A stretch of 64,000 nucleotides of DNA from Sphingobium limneticum (GTDB lineage: Bacteria; Pseudomonadota; Alphaproteobacteria; Sphingomonadales; Sphingomonadaceae). The stretch is taken from positions 62,001 to 126,000 of the forward strand of contig NZ_VYPZ01000001.1 in the NCBI RefSeq assembly GCF_008710155.1, written 5' to 3'. Position 1 is the stretch's first letter; every line of letters starts with the position of its first letter. A program made the position numbers and the translations under genes. Under the pieces are notes generated by a model. That model was given only the letters and a program-made list of their open reading frames with translations, was not told the origin of the DNA and ran no database searches. Shown here piece by piece: positions 19,776 to 26,398 of the stretch.

Positions 19776-20213
19776 ATGCAGATCGATCATGACGCGATGA
19801 TATTGGTGGCGGACGGCCGCAAGCTGCTCTTTTTCCGCAACAAGGGCGATAGCGCCTATCCCCAGTTGGAGGCGGAAACGGTCGAGGTGCAGGATAATCC
19901 GTCTCATCTGGAACAGGCGTCGGACAGGGCCGGTCAATCTTCCTCCACCGGCACCGCGTCCGGCACGATGGGTGAGAATAATTTCCATGAACTGGAGGAG
20001 CAGCGCTTCGCCGCCCATGCGGCCGACCTTTTGAAGCGTCGCGCCTTCGCGCAGGATTATGAAAAGCTGATCATCGTCGCGCCGCCATCGGCGCTCGGCG
20101 AAATGCGCAAGCATCTGCATAAGGAAGTGCAGGGCCGACTGGTGGGAGAGATCGCCAAGGATCTGACCAATCACCCAGTGGGCGAGATCGAAAAGCTGAT
20201 CGCGGCCAGTTAA
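19776..20213 (+). CDS. Host-attachment-type protein (Host_attach / bacterial eRF1-like family)
   Basis: A 145-residue cytosolic protein of the family named after plant-attachment proteins of agrobacteria and rhizobia. Typical segments are DAMILVADGRKLLFFRNKGD, a variable linker of Ser/Thr/Gly residues, FHELEEQRFAAHAADLLKR, the core strand KLIIVAPPSALGEMRKHLH and KDLTNHPVGEIEKLI. The fold is related to the eRF1 middle domain; biochemical activity is unproven. AAGGAGA at 19764-19770 fixes the ATG. It ends at a strong bidirectional terminator. Confidence 0.85.
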   Translation: MQIDHDAMILVADGRKLLFFRNKGDSAYPQLEAETVEVQDNPSHLEQASDRAGQSSSTGTASGTMGENNFHELEEQRFAAHAADLLKRRAFAQDYEKLIIVAPPSALGEMRKHLHKEVQGRLVGEIAKDLTNHPVGEIEKLIAAS

Positions 20214-20237
20214 AAGGGCATTTGCTTTGTACAGATG

Positions 20238-20277
20238 AAAAAGGGGCGGCCCCGATAGACGGAGCCGCCCCTTTTTT
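20238..20277. terminator. Bidirectional intrinsic terminator
   Basis: AAAAAGGGGCGGC (20238-20250) and GCCGCCCCTTTTTT (20264-20277) form a GC-rich stem with an A-run on one side and a T-run on the other. It can end transcription from the attachment-type gene on the plus strand and the Ser/Gly-repeat gene on the minus strand. Confidence 0.9.
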
Positions 20278-20294
20278 CACGCGCCGTTCCGCTG

Positions 20295-21587
20295 TCAGGC
20301 GGCGGCTTGCGCCTTGCGTTCGGCAAAGCGGCGCCGGGCGATAAGTGCCACGGCGGCCGCACCAAACAGGAGCACCATGGGCGGCGCCGGAACATCCGTG
20401 CCCCCTGTGCTACCACCCGAGCCCCCGCTCGAGCCGCTGGACGACGAGCTGCTGCTCGAAGAGGAAGAGGAGGAGCCGCTAGACCCGGAGCTGCCGCTGG
20501 AGCCGCTCGATCCGCTGCTGCCCGAACTGCCGTTGCTGCCGCCCGTGCTGCCGAAGCTGGACGATCCGCCCGACGAGGAGCTGCTGGACGAGGAGGAGCC
20601 GGACGACGAAGAGCTGGACGACCCGCCATCGGACGACGACCCGCCGCTGGAACCCGAACTGCCCGAAGACCCGCTGCTGCCGCTCGATCCGGAAGAACCG
20701 CTGGAGCCAGAGGAGCCGCTCGACCCGGAAGAGCCGCTGCTGCTGGACGATCCGCTAGATCCGCTCGACCCACTGGAACCGCTCGATCCCGACGACCCGC
20801 TGGACCCTGAAGATCCAGACGAACCGCTGCTGCCGCTGGAGCCCGACCCGCCGCTCGACGTGCCATGGCCGGGCTTTCCAGGCTTGCCGCCGCTCGATCC
20901 ACCCGAGCTGCTCGAAGAGGAGCTGGAGGATGAAGAGGACGAGCTGGAGCTGGACGAGGAAGAACTGCTGCTGACGCCCGAAGAGGTCGAGACGTTCCCC
21001 GAAGAGGTGGAGACGTTGCCGGACGAGGTGGACACATTGCCCGACGACGTCGAGACGCCACCGGTCGAGGTCGACACGCCGCCCGTCGAAGTGGAGACGC
21101 CACCCGTCGAGGTCGAAACGCCGCCGGTTGTCGAGCTGGTCGAACTGCTGATGCCGCCGGTCGAGCTGCTGGTCGAGGAGATGACGACCGATCCGCCACC
21201 GCTGCCACCACCGCCGCCGCCGAAGAAGCCGCCGATGAACCCGCCGCCGCCAAAGCCGCCGCCACCGCCCATCACGACCGGCACGGCCCCACCGCCGCCC
21301 GACATCATCGGCATTTCCGCCATCGGCATCGCCGCAGGCAGAGGAATGGGGGCAGGCTGGGTCGTGACGGTCACGACCTGCGGCGCTGCTGCCATGCGAA
21401 CGGTCTTGACGACCTTGCGCTTCACGGTGCGGACGGCCAGCCTTTTCTTGGGCGCGGCCTTCACGCTCTTGTAGCTGTGCACCACGGCAGGGCGCGCGTT
21501 CTCCGCGACATGGACGGCACCGCCGCCAATGATCGCCCCGCCACAGGTGCAGGCGCATAATTTCGCCAAAGCCATCCGAACCGACAT
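20295..21587 (-). CDS. Ser/Gly-repeat surface protein with PEP-CTERM-like C-terminal sorting signal
   Basis: A 430-residue low-complexity protein. The N-terminus holds a short hydrophobic segment (CACTCGGAIIGGGAVHVA) that may be a signal peptide, then a basic region (residues about 40-70) and a Met/Pro-rich linker. From about residue 95 come a Gly-rich tract, repeats of GGVSTST and GNVSTSS, a run of over 20 serines, and two blocks of the tripeptide SSG with one GGKPGKPGHGTS interruption. The C-terminus has Pro-rich VPAPP, a hydrophobic helix and then RRRF, the layout of PEP-CTERM/VPxPA-type exosortase signals. It is probably secreted, cut and surface-linked, perhaps glycosylated on serine. 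No exosortase gene is visible here. Confidence 0.7.
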   Translation of the reverse strand: MSVRMALAKLCACTCGGAIIGGGAVHVAENARPAVVHSYKSVKAAPKKRLAVRTVKRKVVKTVRMAAAPQVVTVTTQPAPIPLPAAMPMAEMPMMSGGGGAVPVVMGGGGGFGGGGFIGGFFGGGGGGSGGGSVVISSTSSSTGGISSSTSSTTGGVSTSTGGVSTSTGGVSTSTGGVSTSSGNVSTSSGNVSTSSGNVSTSSGVSSSSSSSSSSSSSSSSSSSSSSSGGSSGGKPGKPGHGTSSGGSGSSGSSGSSGSSGSSGSSGSSGSSGSSGSSGSSSSSGSSGSSGSSGSSGSSGSSGSSGSSGSSGSSGGSSSDGGSSSSSSSGSSSSSSSSSGGSSSFGSTGGSNGSSGSSGSSGSSGSSGSSGSSSSSSSSSSSSSGSSGGSGGSTGGTDVPAPPMVLLFGAAAVALIARRRFAERKAQAAA

Positions 21588-22013
21588 AGGATCTACTCTT
21601 TTCTCGTTACCCCCGTACCCTTTGCCGAATCCCCTTCAGCGCCAGGTTCACGGGAACTTCCTATGCGTATAGAACGCAAAAGAAAGGGTTAACTGCAATC
21701 CCGTTAACCCTCAATATAGGGTTCGGGGCGCAGGAAAAGCTACTGTTTGCTGAAAGTAAATGGTTAACGTCCCACTATGAAACGGCCGGCGGTCAAGGTC
21801 TGAACGTGAGCGTGGGGCGCCTCGCCGCATATGTGCCGCACGCGCCAGTCGATGACAACTCCTGTCATTTGTTGGAGAAAATCGCCTAAACCATGTTCCG
21901 AACCCTGGATTGCCCGCTTGTGTCGGCCTGCGCCGATGGCTATGAGGCCCGCACAATCAATATTTGGGCGCCCGGAACATCAAGCGCCGGGGCCTGACGA
22001 GTCGGAGAGCCAG
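21588..22013. promoter_or_regulatory. 426-base intergenic region between the Ser/Gly-repeat gene and dksA
   Basis: Divergent control region without a supportable gene. It contains a perfect 9-bp inverted repeat, AGGGTTAAC (21685-21693) and GTTAACCCT (21703-21711), and a third GTTAAC at 21763-21768. The GTTAAC palindromes are AT-rich islands in GC-rich sequence, suggesting a regulator site roughly 100-180 bases upstream of the surface-protein start. The spacing between TTAA half-sites is 11, not the 7 expected for CtrA. Nearer dksA I see only its SD (GGAG at 22004-22007). Confidence 0.5.
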
Positions 22014-22478
22014 ATGGCATCGGTCCTGAATCCCGATAAAGACGGTGAAAAGCCGCCCAAATCGACTGTGACGCTTCCCGCCGATTACCGCCCGTCGGCT
22101 GACGAAGAATTTATGAATCCGCTTCAGCAGGAATATTTCCGCCAGCGCCTTTGGGACTGGAAGAAGCAGATCCTGACCGAAGCGGAAGGCACGCTGGCCG
22201 TGCTGCAGAATGAACCGCTTCGCGAGCCCGACCTTAACGACCGTGCGTCGAGCGAGACGGACTGGTCGATCGAACTGCGCACCCGCGATCGTCAGCGCAA
22301 ACTCATCTCCAAGATCGACGCAGCTTTGCGCCGCATCGACGACGGCGAATATGGTTATTGCGAAGTGACCGGCGAACCCATTTCGCTGGGCCGGCTGGAA
22401 GCCCGTCCGATCGCGACCATGACCGTAGAGGCGCAGGAGCGTCATGAGCGGCAGGAAAAGATATCGCGCGACGATTAA
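22014..22478 (+). CDS. dksA: RNA polymerase-binding transcription factor DksA (one-cysteine form)
   Basis: Binds the secondary channel of RNA polymerase and, with ppGpp, redirects transcription in the stringent response. The 154 residues include the coiled coil, whose tip keeps the DxxDRA motif (Asp73, Asp76, Ala78), and the C-terminal helix (RPIATMTVEAQERHERQEK). The zinc-finger region is GYCEVTGEPISLGRLEARP: only Cys116 remains of the four cysteines in classical DksA. One- or no-cysteine forms are known in alphaproteobacteria. The ATG at 22014 has GGAG upstream; in-frame codons further upstream look non-coding. Confidence 0.92.
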   Translation: MASVLNPDKDGEKPPKSTVTLPADYRPSADEEFMNPLQQEYFRQRLWDWKKQILTEAEGTLAVLQNEPLREPDLNDRASSETDWSIELRTRDRQRKLISKIDAALRRIDDGEYGYCEVTGEPISLGRLEARPIATMTVEAQERHERQEKISRDD

Positions 22479-22490
22479 CGGTTTTTCCAT

Positions 22491-22539
22491 CAACCCATGG
22501 TTATAATGGCGCTATTACTGCTTTCTTGACCATGGGTTG
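22491..22539 (+). promoter_or_regulatory. Inverted repeat flanking a TATAAT element at the PilZ gene start
   Basis: Perfect 10-bp arms CAACCCATGG (22491-22500) and CCATGGGTTG (22530-22539) with a 29-base spacer. A consensus TATAAT lies at 22502-22507, though the -35 region is weak. The second arm includes an in-frame ATG (22532) 12 bases before the chosen start. Either a dimeric protein binds both arms, or an mRNA stem masks the start region. Confidence 0.45.
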
Positions 22540-22543
22540 CTGC

Positions 22544-22912
22544 ATGAACGACGAACGGGATATTTCGGGCCGGGGGCCGGCGCGCGCTGCGCCGCGTGAT
22601 AGCCTGTTCCTGCTCACCACCCTCAGCACGCCGGATGGCGTTCAACTGGGCAAGGCGCGCGTTCGTAATCTGTCCTCCACCGGCCTGATGGCCGACTGCG
22701 AACGGGCCGTGCCCGCCAGCATCCAGATCATCTGCGAATTGCGGGGTGTCGGTCAGGTTACCGGTACGGTCGCCTGGTCACGCGAAGAAAAGATCGGTAT
22801 CGCTTTTGACGAGCCGATCGACCCGCAACTGGCGCGCAAACCTGTTGGCACCGGCGCGCAGAAGATGCCCGATTATTTGCGTGTCCCTCAGCACGGTGCA
22901 CCCCGCCGCTAA
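22544..22912 (+). CDS. PilZ-domain protein
   Basis: A 122-residue single-domain PilZ protein, a likely cyclic-di-GMP receptor. The RxxxR motif is RAAPR near residue 16 and the (D/N)xSxxG motif is NLSSTG near residue 47, so nucleotide binding should be intact. The barrel continues through GTVAWSREEKIGIAF. Start choice is uncertain: ATG at 22544 (MNDERDISGRG), ATG at 22532 and TTG at 22526 are all in frame and none has a strong SD. It lies 65 bases downstream of dksA. Its stop overlaps a small palindrome, TAACCGCGCGGTTA (22910-22923). Confidence 0.85.
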   Translation: MNDERDISGRGPARAAPRDSLFLLTTLSTPDGVQLGKARVRNLSSTGLMADCERAVPASIQIICELRGVGQVTGTVAWSREEKIGIAFDEPIDPQLARKPVGTGAQKMPDYLRVPQHGAPRR

Positions 22913-22920
22913 CCGCGCGG

Positions 22921-23039
22921 TTAATCCATCCATGTAATGCGGTCCAGGCTTTGCAGCGTGTGCTTTGCGGCGGCGGAGTCTTTATCGACCTGCGGCCGCC
23001 TCACCCCATCAGTTTGAAGGGAGGGCCGACGATCTGCAT
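22921..23039 (-). other. Possible tiny gene, apparently split by a frameshift
   Basis: Just downstream of the small DUF465 gene, an ATG at 23039 preceded by AAAGGAGG reads MQIVGPPFKLMG and stops at 23001. A GTG at 23004 overlapping that stop opens VRRPQVDKDSAAAKHTLQSL and continues to TAA at 22921. One additional G in the GGGG at the junction would fuse them into a peptide of about 39 residues. Family unknown. It could be a real small protein with a sequencing or natural frameshift, two coupled micro-ORFs, or chance. Confidence 0.25.
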
Positions 23040-23078
23040 CGCCCAGCCCTTACCTCCTTTATCGACTGTCGCTGCTTC

Positions 23079-23237
23079 TCAATGCTGCGCCGCCAACTCT
23101 TCCTTCAACCGCAATTTCTGCTTCTTGAGCGAGGCCACGAGGATGGCGTCGGGCATGGGCCGACTCGACTCCGCCTTGATTCGTGCTTCAAGGCCGGCAT
23201 GCTTGGCTGAAAGGGCTGAGATGTGGCTATTTTCCAT
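23079..23237 (-). CDS. DUF465 / YdcH-family small protein (52 residues)
   Basis: A short coiled-coil protein reading MENSHISALSAKHAGLEARI at the start and ending VASLKKQKLRLKEELAAQH. The LKK-x-KL-x-L(K/R)(D/E)E signature is the hallmark of the DUF465 (YdcH) family, whose function is unknown. AAGGAGA seven bases before the ATG supports translation. It is divergent from a second DUF465 gene across 175 bases, which include an ATGAT-N7-ATCAT palindrome at 23264-23280. Confidence 0.85.
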   Translation of the reverse strand: MENSHISALSAKHAGLEARIKAESSRPMPDAILVASLKKQKLRLKEELAAQH

Positions 23238-23412
23238 GACATTCTCCTTACGGGTGGCGATGGATGATCAAATAAATCATGATTCGCCCCGCTTGTCTCG
23301 CGGTGTTTCGTCCTTTGCGACGGGCCGCCCAAAAATTTGCGATGGCCCGCGCCGCCCGCTCGCGTTATCAGGCCTTGTTCGAGCCAAGTAAGAGAAGGGG
23401 CAGCAAGGCGTC

Positions 23413-23610
23413 GTGAGCCGGGAAGACATCATGCGCCGACTGGAACTGCTGCGCGTCGAGCATCGCGATCTCGACAGCGCGATCGCCGCCTTGGTCGATG
23501 CCGGCGGTGGCGACCAGATGCAGATCGCGCGCCTCAAGAAGCGCAAGCTCCGTCTGCGTGACGAAATTTCCACGCTGGAAGATGCGCTCGTACCCGACAT
23601 CATCGCCTGA
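23413..23610 (+). CDS. DUF465 / YdcH-family small protein (65 residues)
   Basis: A helical hairpin-like protein (MSREDIMRRLELLRVEHRDL at the start) with the family signature IARLKKRKLRLRDEISTLED near the C-terminus. Function unknown. The start is a GTG at 23413 with AAGG at 23405-23408; an internal ATG at 23431 would remove the first helix turn. A CtrA-like box and then rcdA follow on the same strand. Confidence 0.85.
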   Translation: MSREDIMRRLELLRVEHRDLDSAIAALVDAGGGDQMQIARLKKRKLRLRDEISTLEDALVPDIIA

Positions 23611-23625
23611 GCCAGGATTTTTCGG

Positions 23626-23641
23626 TTAACGCCGCACTAAC
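23626..23641 (+). promoter_or_regulatory. CtrA-like box upstream of rcdA
   Basis: TTAACGCCGCACTAAC matches the CtrA consensus TTAA-N7-TTAAC except for one T-to-C change in the second half-site. It lies 80 bases upstream of rcdA, a gene whose product controls CtrA proteolysis in Caulobacter, so feedback control is plausible. An inverted repeat TCAGGCC-N8-GGCCTGA (23668-23689) lies between box and gene. Confidence 0.45.
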
Positions 23642-23720
23642 CGATCATAAATGGGACAAAGGGCTGTTCAGGCCCGGCAATAGGCCTGACAAGGTTGCGA
23701 AAATATGGCAGCAACGGGCG

Positions 23721-24200
23721 ATGCAAAACCCTGCTTTCCTTGATCCCGGCCTCCATCGCCGGCTGGTCGACGGACTATATTTGGAAGCCATGGTGATGGC
23801 GGATGAAGCGCGCGCCTATTTCGACGGCAGCGCCTCGCTGGACGATGGGGTGGAGGATCCGATGCGCCGGGTCGCCTTCGCGTGCGAATCGTTGAAGGTC
23901 ACGACCCGGTTGATGCACATCATCGCCTGGTTACTGAGCCAGCGCGCCTGGCAACGGGGTGAAATCGAGCAGGTCGATCTGACGGATGAGAAATATCGGC
24001 TGGGGCGCGCGTCGCATACGGACGTTGATCTTGCCGCCAGCTTTCCCTTTGCCGCCCGCGCGTTGATTGATGCCAGCCAGGAATTATATGAGCGCGTCGC
24101 CCGTCTTCAGGAGCGGCTGGATGCGATGAGCAACGCGGCGACGACTGCGCTTGCCAGCCCCGCTCGGGCGCTGCTGGACCGGTTGAACACCGCATTCTGA
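23721..24200 (+). CDS. rcdA: RcdA-like CtrA-degradation adaptor (DUF1465)
   Basis: A 159-residue DUF1465 protein. In Caulobacter, RcdA joins CpdR and PopA to deliver CtrA and other substrates to ClpXP at the cell pole. Visible features are the three-helix core: an N-terminal helix with LYLEAMVMADEARAYFDG, RVAFACESLKVTTRLMHIIAWLLSQRAW in the middle, and a C-terminal helix from FAARALIDASQELYERVARL. In other sphingomonads the role is inferred, not shown. The ATG at 23721 is preceded only by a weak GGGCG. Confidence 0.85.
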   Translation: MQNPAFLDPGLHRRLVDGLYLEAMVMADEARAYFDGSASLDDGVEDPMRRVAFACESLKVTTRLMHIIAWLLSQRAWQRGEIEQVDLTDEKYRLGRASHTDVDLAASFPFAARALIDASQELYERVARLQERLDAMSNAATTALASPARALLDRLNTAF

Positions 24201-24277
24201 CAATTACCCTATAAATGAAGGCGATTCCCACCTTCTGGGGCTGGCCTTCACGCCCGGTTCTGGTCTAGACCGACCCC

Positions 24278-26398
24278 ATGACCGAAGGTTTGCGGACCCA
24301 ACGCCGCTTTTCAGGCCGCCCGCATACCGCCCGGCTCCTGCTTGCGCCGCTTCTGCTGGCCGCGCCCGCATCGCTGCGCGCGCAGGAAACGCCGCCATCT
24401 GTCTCGACCGACCCCGCCCAGAGCGCCGATCCTGCGCCCAGCCAGGCGCTGGATGCCATGCCCGATATCGGCGTCGATTGGCCGGACATGGGCCAGCCGG
24501 ACAGCATCACGCCGCTGCCCGATGATCCACTGGAATCACAGGCGACCGTTCCGCCATCTGCCGACCCGACCGCTCCGGCGCAGCCGGCCTCGCCTGTGCT
24601 CGCCTTTCCGACCGATGATGCCGATGCGACCGCCGAGCCGGTCGACGGCAATGCCAGCTTCGCCGACGCCAGCGAGGAACGGCGCTATACCGTGCAACTC
24701 ACTGGCCTGGACGCCATAGCCGACGATCAATTCACCCTGCGCTTCGACGAACTTTCGGTGCTGCGCCAGGGGCAGGGCAAGCCCGCCAACCTGGCTCAGA
24801 TCAATCGCCGCATGAAGGAAGATGGCGAACTGCTCGACCGCCTGTTGCGGGCGAAGGGCTATTATGCCGCCCGTATCCGCAGCGCGGTGGTCGCGCCGCC
24901 GCCCGGCAGCGATCGCCTGTCCGTCACCTTCGATATCGTGCCGGGCACCCAATATCTGCTGGAATCGGTCGATGTCACCGGCCTTGTCGAAACCGCCGGG
25001 CAAGAGGCGCGGCTGCGCGCCGCCTTCCCGCCCAAGGCCGGCGATCCGGTCGATGCGGACGCGATCCTGGCGGGTCGCGACGCGCTCAGCACCGCGCTGA
25101 CCGAAAGCGGCTTCCCCTTCGCCCGGGTCGATGAACCGGAAGTGCGGATCGACCATGAAGAGCGTAAGGGCGATTTGGACATCATCGTCGCGCCGGGCGG
25201 ATTTCGCCGCTTCGGCGCGATCCGGATGGACGATACGAAGCTGTTCGACGCCCATCATGCGCAGGAAATCGCCCGCTTCGATCCGGGCGATACCTATATG
25301 GCATCGGATGTCGAGGATCTGCGCCGCGCGATCGTCGCTACGGGCCTCGTCTCCTCGGTCAGCCTGAAGCCTGTTGATGCTGGCGATGGCGAGCATGTCG
25401 ATCTGGACGTCGATATGCGCCCCGCGCCGTTACGCACCATTGCCGGCGAACTGGGTTATGGCACGGGCGAAGGTTATCGCGCCGAAGTCAGCTGGCAGCA
25501 TCGCAACCTCTTCCCGCCCGAAGGCGCGGTGACGTTGCGCGGTGTGCTCGGTACGCAGGAGCAGACGGCGTCCTTCACCTACCGCCGCAACAATTTCCAT
25601 CGACGCGACAATGTGCTGACCGGGCTTGTATCGATCAGCAATATCCGACGCGACGCCTATGATGCCCGCACCATTAATCTGTCCGGCGCGATAGAGCGGC
25701 AGAGCAATATATTGTTCCAGAAGAAATGGGTCTGGCGTTTCGGCGGTGAATTGATCGCATCGGATGAAGCCGACGCCTTCAGCGGCGGTGCTCGCCGTAC
25801 CTTCCTGATCGCCGCCGTGCCGGTCAGCCTGACCTATGACGGCAGCGACGATCTGCTCAACCCGTCGAAGGGCTTCCGCCTAGGCGCGCGCGTCAGCCCC
25901 GAACTCTCCTTCCAGAACACGACCTTCGGCTATGCCCGCGTGCAAGTGGACGGCAGCGTCTATCAGCCGATGAGCGACCGTGTGGTCGTTGCCGCGCGCG
26001 CCCGCTTCGGCACCATCTTTGGATCGACGGTCGAACAGATCGCGCCGTCCCGCCGCTTCTATGCCGGCGGCGGCGCATCGGTGCGCGGCTATGGCTATCA
26101 GGCGATCGGCCCGCGCTATGGCGATGACAATGATCCGGTCGGCGGCAAGAGCCTCGCCGAATTTTCGCTCGAAAGCCGCATCCGCTTCGGCAATTTCGGC
26201 GTCGTGCCCTTTGTCGATGCCGGCAATATCTCCACCAGCTTCCTGCCGCGCTTCCGCGACCTGCGCATCGGTGCGGGCATGGGCCTGCGCTATTACAGCA
26301 ATTTCGGCCCCATCCGCGTCGATGTGGGCACGCCGCTCAATCCGCAGTCGGGCGATCCCAAGATCGCGGTCTATGTTTCGCTGGGGCAGGCCTTCTGA
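24278..26398 (+). CDS. tamA: Outer-membrane assembly factor TamA (BamA-like)
   Basis: A 706-residue Omp85 protein. The signal sequence includes ARLLLAPLLLAAPASLRAQ (to about residue 35); a Pro/Asp/Ala-rich linker follows to about residue 125. POTRA domains then occupy roughly 130-375, and a 16-strand surface-antigen barrel with GGGASVRGYGYQAIGPR (the lid-lock VRGF-type motif) and a C-terminal strand ending VSLGQAF. With TamB it inserts or supports outer-membrane proteins and possibly moves phospholipids. The stop overlaps the tamB ATG by one base (TGATG), so the pair is translationally coupled. Confidence 0.92.
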   Translation: MTEGLRTQRRFSGRPHTARLLLAPLLLAAPASLRAQETPPSVSTDPAQSADPAPSQALDAMPDIGVDWPDMGQPDSITPLPDDPLESQATVPPSADPTAPAQPASPVLAFPTDDADATAEPVDGNASFADASEERRYTVQLTGLDAIADDQFTLRFDELSVLRQGQGKPANLAQINRRMKEDGELLDRLLRAKGYYAARIRSAVVAPPPGSDRLSVTFDIVPGTQYLLESVDVTGLVETAGQEARLRAAFPPKAGDPVDADAILAGRDALSTALTESGFPFARVDEPEVRIDHEERKGDLDIIVAPGGFRRFGAIRMDDTKLFDAHHAQEIARFDPGDTYMASDVEDLRRAIVATGLVSSVSLKPVDAGDGEHVDLDVDMRPAPLRTIAGELGYGTGEGYRAEVSWQHRNLFPPEGAVTLRGVLGTQEQTASFTYRRNNFHRRDNVLTGLVSISNIRRDAYDARTINLSGAIERQSNILFQKKWVWRFGGELIASDEADAFSGGARRTFLIAAVPVSLTYDGSDDLLNPSKGFRLGARVSPELSFQNTTFGYARVQVDGSVYQPMSDRVVVAARARFGTIFGSTVEQIAPSRRFYAGGGASVRGYGYQAIGPRYGDDNDPVGGKSLAEFSLESRIRFGNFGVVPFVDAGNISTSFLPRFRDLRIGAGMGLRYYSNFGPIRVDVGTPLNPQSGDPKIAVYVSLGQAF

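Noticed and set aside
20400..21190. Tandem short repeats resembling a CRISPR or satellite array
   Set aside because: The periodicity is codon-level (SSG and GGVSTST coding repeats) inside one open frame; there are no constant repeats with unique spacers.
20314..21474. Long plus-strand frame rich in Glu, Asp and Pro opposite the Ser/Gly-repeat gene
   Set aside because: It is the exact mirror of the SSG repeat codons, with no start signal, signal peptide or recognisable domain. The minus-strand protein has a secretion-type C-terminus and ends at a terminator.
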